Shown: positions 57,331-64,000 of the stretch, in pieces
How positions within the stretch are numbered: the stretch's first letter is position 1
Layout of the letters: every line of letters starts with the position of its first letter
From: Lycorma delicatula
Taxonomy: Eukaryota; Arthropoda; Insecta; Hemiptera; Fulgoridae
Assembly (NCBI RefSeq): GCF_047948215.1
Contig: NC_134460.1
Location: forward strand, 14,071,501-14,135,500
Direction of reading: 5' to 3'
Length of the DNA stretch: 64,000 bases
Position numbers and translations under genes: made by a program
Notes under the pieces: generated by a model
Told to the model about the DNA's origin: nothing
Database searches by the model: none
Seen by the model: only the letters and a program-made list of their open reading frames with translations

Positions 57331-58362
57331 TTTTTTTTTTTTGTCTTCAGTCATTTGACTGGTTTGATGCAGCTCTCCAAGATTCCCTATCTAGTGCCAG
57401 TCGTTTCATTTCAGTATACCCTCTACATCCTACATCCCTAACAATTTGTTTTACATATTTCAAACCTGGCCTGCCTACACAATTTTTTCCTTCTACCTGT
57501 CCTTCCAATATTAAAGCGACTATTCCAGGATGCCTTAGTATGGGGCCTATAAGTCTGTCTCTTCTTTTAACTATATTTTTCCAAATGCTTCTTTCTTCAT
57601 CTATTTGCCGTAATACCTCTTAATTTGTCACTTTATCCACCCATCTGATTTTTAACATTCTCCTATAGCACCACATTTCAAAAGCTTCTAATCTTTTCTT
57701 CTCAGATACTCCGATCGTCCAAGTTTCACTTCCATATAAAGCGACACTCCAAACATACACTTTCAAAAATCTTTTCCTGACATTTAAATTAATTTTTGAT
57801 GTAAACAAATTATATTTCTTACTGAAGGCTCGTTTCGCTTGTGCTATTCGGCATTTTATATCGCTCCTGCTTCTTCCATCTTTAGTAATTCTACTTCCCA
57901 AATAACAAAATTAAACTTTTGTTTTGTTCTTGTTTATTTTCATGCGATAGTTCTTGCGCAGGACTTCATCCATGCCGTTCATTGTTTCTTCTAAATCCTT
58001 TTTACTCTCGGCTAGAATTACTATACCATCAGCAAATCGTAGCATCTTTATCTTTTCACCTTGTACTGTTACTCCGAATCAAAATTGTTCTTTAACATCA
58101 TTAACTGCTAGTTCCATGTAAAGATTAAAAAGTAACGGAGGTAGGGAACATCCTTGTCGGACTCCCTTTCTTATTACGGCTTCTTTCTTATGTTCTTCGA
58201 TTGTTACTGTTGCTGTTTGGTTCCTGTACATGTTAGCAATTGTTCTTCTATCTCTGTATTTGAACCCTAATTTTATTAAAATGCTGAACATTTTATTCCA
58301 GTCTACGTTATCGAATGCCTTTTCTAGGTCTATAAACGCCAAGTATGTTGGTTTGTTTTTCT
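57331..58362 (-). mobile_element. Family A LINE, 5'-truncated copy 9 with internal deletion
   Basis: Poly-T from 57331, 3' end as in the other copies, 5' end at GTTTGTTTTTCT (58362). Both flanks have TGATAT (57320 and 58362 region), a short possible TSD. About 85 bp is missing at 57912, covering the codons around FCYLG to VMKCS. Confidence 0.88.
57378..58362 (-). pseudogene. Reverse transcriptase pseudogene of family A copy 9
   Basis: 58342-58079 encodes FIDLEKAFD and GVRQGCSLPPLLFN, with a stop just before the usual RFGVTVQGE (CAA reads as TTG-to-stop equivalent at about 58078). The FADD region reads FADGIV, so the second catalytic aspartate of the pair is glycine. An internal deletion and an extra stop near 57620 complete the damage. 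57901-57620 carries the GSETW and FEMWCYRRML region. Confidence 0.82.
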
Positions 58363-58397
58363 GATATCAATTCTAAAAATTTTATTATTTTTAAAAA

Positions 58398-58625
58398 AAT
58401 TTTTCGTAATGTGTATGTTGCAGTTTATTCAACTGTTGAACTATAAGCAACCTCCGCCCGACCCAATCAGTATAATGATATGTATGTATACAATCAGTAT
58501 AGGATATGTATGACGTAAATGAGGTGTAGTCTTGTACAGACTCAGTCCGACCATTATTTGGACACGTGATTAATTGATCCCCAACCAACAAAGTGTACCG
58601 TTATCCACCGTCTAGTATTATGTAA
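58398..58625 (-). mobile_element. SINE-A subfamily 2, tail half
   Basis: It shares the middle block (CCCAACC...CCGTTATCCACCG, GTGTAGTCTTGTACAG) with SINE-A but has a different tail, TGCAACATACACATTAC on the minus strand, as also seen at 63.67 kb. It adjoins LINE copy 9. Confidence 0.65.
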
Positions 58626-59021
58626 CTATAAAAATTAGCAAAATTATTAATTAATTTTTATTATAAGAATTAAAATTTTAACAAATAATAAAAATATGAA
58701 AAACTTTTAAGAAATTTGATATTGAAATCACATTTTTTTAAAGATTAAGGGTAAAGAAATGATTTATCAGTTTGGTAAAGATTACTATCAGTTAAATTAT
58801 TTTACCAAATTGAACAAAACATTTTTTTTAAATGTAGTTTTTAAATAATGTCTTGTCTAATCGCACATTTTTTATTATATAAAAAAAAAAGTTTCTACAT
58901 TTTCCATTGTTTTCTTCGTAGAAGGAAATTCTCACTTCGATTTATGTATATTTTTAAGCCTTAATTGTAAATAACTGTCCCGATTTCGAATAATCCTTTT
59001 TTATTTTGTCGTATATCCACT
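58626..59021. other. AT-rich segment between two SINE halves
   Basis: About 400 bp with no recognisable feature. It may be an insertion that split a single SINE, because both edges carry similar TATCCAC...TAGTATT words. Confidence 0.4.
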
Positions 59022-59153
59022 GAATAGTATTCAAATCTGTATAAAAGCATCTAGTTTTTACTAAGATTCTGAACCTCAGAACCTTCGATTTAAAATTAAC
59101 TGATTTGCCACCACGAGTTAATTAAGCACTAAATAACCCGGTGGGCTAAATTT
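59022..59153 (-). mobile_element. SINE-A subfamily 2, head half
   Basis: The minus strand reads GCCCACCGGGTTATTTAGTGC as a decayed box A, a box B-like GGTTCAGAATC, then CTTTTATACAGATTTGAATA. Together with 58398-58625 it would make one complete element. Confidence 0.6.
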
Positions 59154-59154
59154 T

Positions 59155-60603
59155 GTTTGAAGTAGAATTTGTGTGCGTGTATTACCTTACATTTAGACAA
59201 TGAAATATTTCTAATATTAGTAATATAGGTGTAATTAAATGTTTATTTTTATTGTTGATTTTAAATTTATTAGACAGTCTATGAGTCATACTTTTATTAC
59301 ACCAAGACGGCATAAGACACGTCATTACATAAACGTATCCGGTAATAAGTATAAATGTTTAAATTTATAATGCGGTACTTTCCTATTCTGATTTATTAAA
59401 ACAATATGTTTACGTTTGAAAGTAGGTCATTCAACAGTATTACACTATAATAAGAGTAGTAGTAATAAAATAATACACTGAGACTTCTCGTATAGTTTCT
59501 ACGTATTTATTACTGTTTCTTTGTATTTACATCTGTGACAAAATGACAATGAAAATTTTTACGAAACAAACTAAAATAATGAATATTTTAATAATAATGA
59601 GAAAAAAACCTATCCATCCTTCGTTCTTCTTGCCTTTAAAAAATTTACGATTCCATACATTTTAAATTCTTAATTTATAATTTTCAATATAATTATTCGC
59701 ACAGTAAAGTACGCCTTTACTGTTTTACTTGAAATCTTTCACAATTTTTCACTTGAAAGCAGCTTATATAAAAGCCGTTTCATTCTTCTGCATCTTTGTG
59801 TGATTAATTGTGTTTAATTATTTAACATCTTCTGCATTACATTAGATATTAAAGAAAAGTACAGGCTGTTTATTTTTTAATTTAAAGATATATCTAGACT
59901 GAATACTGGAGATTTAAAAATTAAGCTATATTATTTTCTTTTTTTTTACACTGCATTTTTTCATGAAAAATTTCGTGAGCTTTAGCGTTTTCTTATTTAT
60001 TCTAAGTGTTTATGGGTTCAGTTTTAGTATATTCAAATGGTAAACGTTTCCATATCGTGTTTCTTACAATAGGTAGGCGCACTATCTTGTCTGACTACCA
60101 CATAAAGAGAAAAGGTCTCTTTCGTTTGTTCCCGATAACCGCGAAAATTACCGAATTGACCGTCGAAATTTTAAATCTGACTTTCTTATGACCCCGGAAC
60201 GTTTACCGCAGATCAAACCTCACCGATCTCACCTCTATATAAATCATAAATAATAAATAAAATATAAGTAAATAAGAATTCCATAAACTAGAATCTTATA
60301 ATAGAATTTCTTTTACTAAATTTTATTTGTTCTATATCGATATTGACTTCTTCAAACAGTTATTATGTGATTTACTAAATTTAATTTCTTTGTGTAATCG
60401 GGCGGTGATCCGCGATAACTCATCCTCAGGCGAGTAAAATAGCACTCCGTGGATTTTTATATCCTTAACTAAGATTTTCTATCACAGTAAGCCGTGCACA
60501 TAATCGGTGTAAATTCTATTTTCAATTTGTAATTAATACTTTCATAACTCCTCGGTAGGCTAGATATTCACTAACCTAGAGCATATATACTACATTATAT
60601 CGT
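59155..60603. other. AT-rich intergenic stretch
   Basis: No gene I can support. GCTTATATAAAAGCCG near 59762-59777 is a good TATA-box-like sequence. A 59-codon frame from an ATG at 60012 lies downstream but has no recognisable content. Confidence 0.4.
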
Positions 60604-61042
60604 ATAAAAGGCAGTTACTTTTATACGGATTTGAATATTAGATAGTGGATACCGGTGTTCTTTGGTGGTTTTTTTTTCACCCTACCCCAGGCCGAAACAC
60701 AACAAAGCAAAGCACAGCCCAGGGGGTTATCTACTCAAACGGGCCTCCCCGTCTGCCGGTCTAGTCCGACAGGTTAGCCCGCCGGTTAGATCTTTTCATT
60801 GCCTGCCTCTAATCCCTAGGGCGGGGTATCCATGACCGACTACGTCGTTCCTGGAACCCACCCCAGAAGCCGGGACTGGGTATCGATGTTCTTTGGTGGT
60901 TGGGTTTCAGTTAACCACACATCTCAGAAATGGTCGACCTGAAATTGTACAATACACATCATTTACATATCATCCCCATTCATCCTCTTAAGTAATATCT
61001 GGACGGTAATTCCCGGAGGCTAAACAGAAAAAAAGAAACGGT
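60604..61042 (+). mobile_element. SINE-A copy split by a nested retroposon
   Basis: Left piece 60604-60670 (GGCAGTTACTTTTATACGG to TTCTTTGGTGGTT), right piece 60887-61042 (TTCTTTGGTGGTTGGGTTTC to the tail GGCTAAACAGAAAAAAAG). The head is missing by 5' truncation. Confidence 0.85.
60671..60886 (-). mobile_element. 216-bp GC-rich retroposon with 15-bp TSD
   Basis: The insert is flanked by the exact repeat TGTTCTTTGGTGGTT (60656-60670, 60887-60901). A T-run at the left (minus-strand poly-A, after GGGGTAGGGTG) marks the 3' end. The body is G+C-rich, with CCCCGCCCTAGGG and GGCGGGCTAACC, unlike anything else in the window. No tRNA-like boxes or protein are visible. It may be a non-autonomous LINE derivative, an old RNA retrocopy, or an undescribed SINE. 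Confidence 0.8.
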
Positions 61043-61046
61043 AGGC

Positions 61047-61329
61047 GAGGTTACGGATAGGAACAATAACTTCTAGATCTGATCGAAAACGAAGTTAATC
61101 TTCGCCGAAGAGCAAGTTATACGCCCGGCCCGAGTTTAATTTTTGACAAATACGTTAAGATATTAAAATATGTAACGTTGCGATTCCAAAAAAATGAAAT
61201 GATGAAACTCCTGGACTTTGCTGTACCTGGGCGGGGCCTAAATAGCATCTTCAATTTCCCAATATCCTTCTGATTTCATTAAAAATTTGAATTTGGGAAC
61301 ATTCTTTATCTGAACAATTTATTTTTATT
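61047..61329. other. Spacer, no gene seen
   Basis: No recognisable feature between the SINE-A and SINE-B copies. Confidence 0.5.
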
Positions 61330-61500
61330 GTTTTTTTTTTTTTTGCTTGATATCACCACATAAGCTTGAAGCTTATGCGTGGAATATAGAGATGGAATTT
61401 TATAGAGTATGAAAAATGCCGTGCGTGACTGGGATTCGAACCCGAGACCTCCGGATGAAAGGCCGATATGATCTACTGCTTCGTCACGGAGACCGGCAAA
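61330..61500 (-). mobile_element. SINE-B (tRNA-derived) copy with poly-A
   Basis: The minus strand begins GCCGGTCTCCGTGACGAAGC (box A region), followed by TCATCCGGAGGTCTCGGG and box B GGTTCGAATCCC. The tail ends in about 14 A's (61331-61344). It is the better-preserved of two copies (other at 37.1 kb). Confidence 0.75.
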
Positions 61501-62575
61501 ATTTTATTCGGTAAAATGTGAATAGCAATAATTCTGAGAGAAAAAACCTATACATCATTACTAAAAAAGCTATTTCCTTATCCTTTACGCATATAGCATT
61601 GACAAAGCCGCACTGATGCGTCTGTTGATATATGAAAAGCTCGGAACGTTGTTATGCTCTAATTTTTCAGTTTTTAATGTAATGCAAGGAGTTTTTCGTT
61701 CAATCCTTTTTTTGTCATATTATAATGCATTACTTATATTAAAAAAATATATATATTTTTAACCCTTACTTTTCGCCGAATGTCATTTTCAAAGTTTTTT
61801 CTTTAAAAATACATTTGCAATAGTATTATTATATTTATTATATATATTATTTAAAAATTACATTTGTCAGCACTGACGATTAGAAGGCATTTTTACCTCA
61901 TTACTCAGTATCGGTTTGTAATAGCTGTACCATTTATAGCTGGATATCATTTTAATTTCAAAATTTTTTCACGCGAAAATTTAAGAAAATTGGTTTAAAA
62001 ATTTAAAGTAATAACACATATTTTACTATATTACAGAGATCTGTATCTTGTAGTTGTAACCAGTCTTCGCCGTTTCTCTAAATTATTATATTATCATTCC
62101 CGGCGCTGAATTAAGCATCAGTAAGTACTTGGTAATTATTTTTAATTTCGCACAATTACGCACAATCGGAACAAAACATGAAATTAAAAAATCCCTTAGT
62201 TTCTTTTTATACATGTTAAAACAAAGTTTTATTAATTAACATATTGCCTCGGATTTTGAAACGCCTGGAAGAGCATCATTTTGTAAAATCTCGTAGCCCA
62301 GAAAAATGAGAAATAGTCATTAAAAACCCACAAACGTAAACAATTATGGTGATTTTACTTAATAACAACTAGTAACTATACTAGATGATAGTCGTTTATA
62401 CAGCAAATTAAGTGGACGTTTTTTTAATAAAATCTTCCGTTTGAAAATTCAAGTATCAGAATCTCTTTTGGAAATTATCCTTTCTAAAAAAGATGCTGTA
62501 CAGAATTTTCATGATGTCAGCGAAAATGATTTTCATAAATATTTTATTAAAATATAAATAATTACTATTAAAAAG
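61501..62575. other. AT-rich intergenic stretch, no gene seen
   Basis: No coding or transposon features recognised. Confidence 0.55.
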
Positions 62576-62752
62576 TTTAACTAGTTATGCATCAAAAATC
62601 TTAACTAGAATTCTATACAGAAGAATTGAGAGGAGAGTGGAAGAGTGTTAGGAGAAGACCGATTTAGTTTCAGGAAAAGTATAGGGACAAGGGAAGCAAT
62701 TTTAGGCCTCAGATTAATAGTAGAAGGAAGATTAAAGAAAAACAAACCGACA
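62576..62752 (+). mobile_element. Family A LINE internal fragment
   Basis: 177 bp from TTAACTAGTTATGCATC to AACAAACCGACAT, encoding ASKILTRILYRRIERRVE and (after a one-base loss in GAAGAAGTG) RFSFRKSIGTREAILGLRL. Both LINE ends are missing, and there is no tail or TSD. Confidence 0.85.
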
Positions 62753-62957
62753 TTATAACCGATATTATTATACAATAGTAAATAAAACTGACAAGTTCTT
62801 CGCTTTATAATGTACTTAAGAGTAAATTATATATACTTCAAAAAAAGTCTCATTTCATCAAAATACAAACGTAAAAATATTATTATATGGCAAATACAAA
62901 TATAATATACAGTCATTATTGAATAATTGGCATAATGGAATGAAGTCATTTTAATAG

Positions 62958-63124
62958 TTTTTTTTTGTCTTCAGTCATTTGACTGGTTTGATGCAGCTCT
63001 CCAAGATTCCCTATCTAGTGCTAGTCGTTTCATTTCAGTATACCCTCTACATCCTACATCCCTAACAATTTGTTTTACATATTCCAAACGTGGCCTGCCT
63101 ACACAATTTTTCCCTTCTACCTGT
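62958..63124 (-). mobile_element. Family A LINE 3'-end fragment
   Basis: A short T-run, then the canonical GTCTTCAGTCATTTGACTGG and 150 bp of C-terminal coding antisense, stopping at CTTCTACCTGT. It is the shortest tailed copy. It abuts the exon candidate at 63131. Confidence 0.88.
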
Positions 63125-63130
63125 TTTCAC

Positions 63131-63524
63131 TCGTCTTTGCGATTATCTTCAGTGACTAGTGATATTAGTCTTACGCTTCCGTCAGTTGATGTTACTGCCG
63201 ATGGCTTTTTAACATTTTTTTTTGTAGAATGTGGTGATTTTGAAAAATATGTTGATTTGAATTGTATCTGTTCACTCCCTACATCGTTGTTGAGCGGTCT
63301 TTCATAGATTTCTAAACTTTCAAGCGTGTTAAGATGTAATGTAATCCTTGTCTCCCGAACGGTTGCAGCAGATATAAATATGATACCAGCATAACTGACT
63401 AACGGGTAAGTCAACACCTTGCCTTGTTTATAAGAATCGACCAAAACTTTTTTCTTTTTTCTTTTATCATTTTTCATTGATACACCAACAAAACGCCAAA
63501 CTTTTTCAACACTGTCTTGCAATA
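63131..63524 (-). CDS. Candidate host-gene exon, function unknown
   Basis: The minus strand is open for about 131 codons (63522-63127) with a protein-like composition: VEKVWRFVGVSMKNDKRKKK, a hydrophobic LTYPLVSYAGIIFISAATV stretch that could be a membrane segment or buried strand, TRITLHLNTLESLEIYERPL, then a polar STKKNVKKPSAVTSTDGS end. TTGAAATTTAG just upstream (63525-63535) fits a splice acceptor. GA-GTGAAA at 63130 fits a donor; without splicing the frame ends at TGA (63127-63129). No ATG starts it, which suits an internal exon. I do not recognise the family, and a transposon-derived or chance frame is not excluded. Confidence 0.35.
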
Positions 63525-63671
63525 CTAAATTTCAATATCTTATAATTCTTTGTTTTTCTTTACCGATATATTCGCTGGCATAAAACTATACTTCTTGTGT
63601 ATAAAATGTTTTAAAATCTCTTTCATTTTTTTTATGAACATTACTCCATAAATATTTTATGGAAATATTTT

Positions 63672-63990
63672 TATTTTCCTAATGTGTACGTTGCAATCTG
63701 ATAAACTATTGGTGGAAAATAAGCAGTCCCCCCTCACGACCCGATGAGATGAGGATATGTAAATGAAATATAGTCTTGCAGAGACTTAGGTCGACCGTTC
63801 CTGAAAATTGTGTTCATTGAACTCCAACCACCAAATATATTGGTTTGCCTATTATTCAATTCCGTATTAAAGCAACTAACCTTTACTAGGATTTGAACCT
63901 CAGATCCTTCAACTTCGAATATCAGCTGTTAAATAAATAGCTGATTTGCGACGAGTTAACCACTAGACCACTAGACTAGTGAGCTAATAC
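63672..63990 (-). mobile_element. SINE-A subfamily 2, nearly full-length
   Basis: The minus strand has TAGTCTAGTGGTCTAGTGGT (box A region, with a small tandem duplication), box B-like GGTTCAAATCC, the AGCTGATATTCGAAG body, and the tail GATTGCAACGTACACATTAG. It serves as the reference for the 58.4/59.0 kb pieces. Confidence 0.72.
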
Positions 63991-64000
63991 GTAAATTAAA

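Noticed and set aside
59762..60191. TATA box plus 59-codon frame as a gene
   Set aside because: The TATA-like motif is good, but the frame has no conserved features and the spacing to a start site is unsupported.
61430..61500. Functional tRNA gene
   Set aside because: Box A and B are present but the acceptor ends do not pair and the sequence continues into a SINE body with poly-A.
62576..63124. Twin-priming (5' inversion) origin for the two adjacent LINE pieces
   Set aside because: The inverted 5' piece would have to lie on the far side of the 3' piece from its tail; here it lies on the tail side, and no shared TSD was found.

Overview
This is eukaryotic nuclear DNA, very AT-rich, and almost certainly from an insect. 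The pointers are the non-LTR retrotransposon families, tRNA-derived SINEs, mariner/Tc1/hAT relics and a Penelope-like fragment typical of repeat-rich insect genomes. A hemipteran or other hemimetabolous insect is my guess, not something the sequence proves. There are no operons, ribosome-binding sites, rRNA genes or CRISPR arrays. I found no complete host gene; the only reasonable host-exon candidate lies near the right edge (63131-63524, minus).

The window is a transposon landscape. The dominant component is one LINE family ('family A'): reverse transcriptase, a C-terminal region with a GSETW...FEMxCYRRML signature, and a 3' end CAGTCAAATGACTGAAGAC followed by A's. It has copies at 1.1-3.3 (+), 5.4-6.7 (-), 8.45-8.84 (+, internally deleted), 9.5-11.0 (-), 23.3-24.9 (-), 27.2-28.0 (+), 41.6-42.7 (+), 47.1-48.3 (-), 51.3-52.9 (-), 57.3-58.4 (-), 62.6-62.75 (+, internal fragment) and 62.96-63.1 kb (-). 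Six copies have exact 10-12 bp target-site duplications (TSDs) that I could read directly. Most are 5' truncated, none keeps an endonuclease domain, and their near-identity suggests recent activity. A second LINE family ('family B') has a young 5'-truncated copy with a 17-bp TSD and an intact 419-codon frame (30.7-32.1 kb), plus a decayed relative at 25.2-26.3 kb. An R1-like LINE 3' end occurs twice (33.6-34.6 minus, 45.9-46.7 plus), and a jockey-like ORF1 (gag) relic lies at 53.7-54.4 kb.

DNA transposons: a hAT relic with both terminal inverted repeats (TIRs) and an 8-bp TSD (12136-14245), carrying a 396-bp tandem duplication; a Tc1-like relic with TIRs and TA flanks (19886-21158) nested in an older mariner-superfamily relic (about 18.6-21.4 kb) whose right TIR also took a SINE; and a mariner relic (33.1-35.1 kb) split by the R1-like LINE. 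A Penelope-like element with a GIY-YIG region lies at 11.2-11.9 kb (minus).

Short retroposons: the commonest is a tRNA-derived SINE ('SINE-A', boxes A and B visible), with a divergent subfamily and two other tRNA-like families. One SINE-A copy is split by a 216-bp GC-rich retroposon flanked by a 15-bp TSD (60671-60886). A LINE-ORF1/SINE composite is shared by 45.0-45.4 and 54.3-54.75 kb.

The rest is AT-rich intergenic DNA with microsatellites and hairpins. I did not find a convincing new functional system. The most novel-looking items are the SINE-like internal deletion derivative of family A at 8.45 kb, the GC-rich 216-bp retroposon, the duplicated composite repeat, and the unexplained exon candidate at the right edge.
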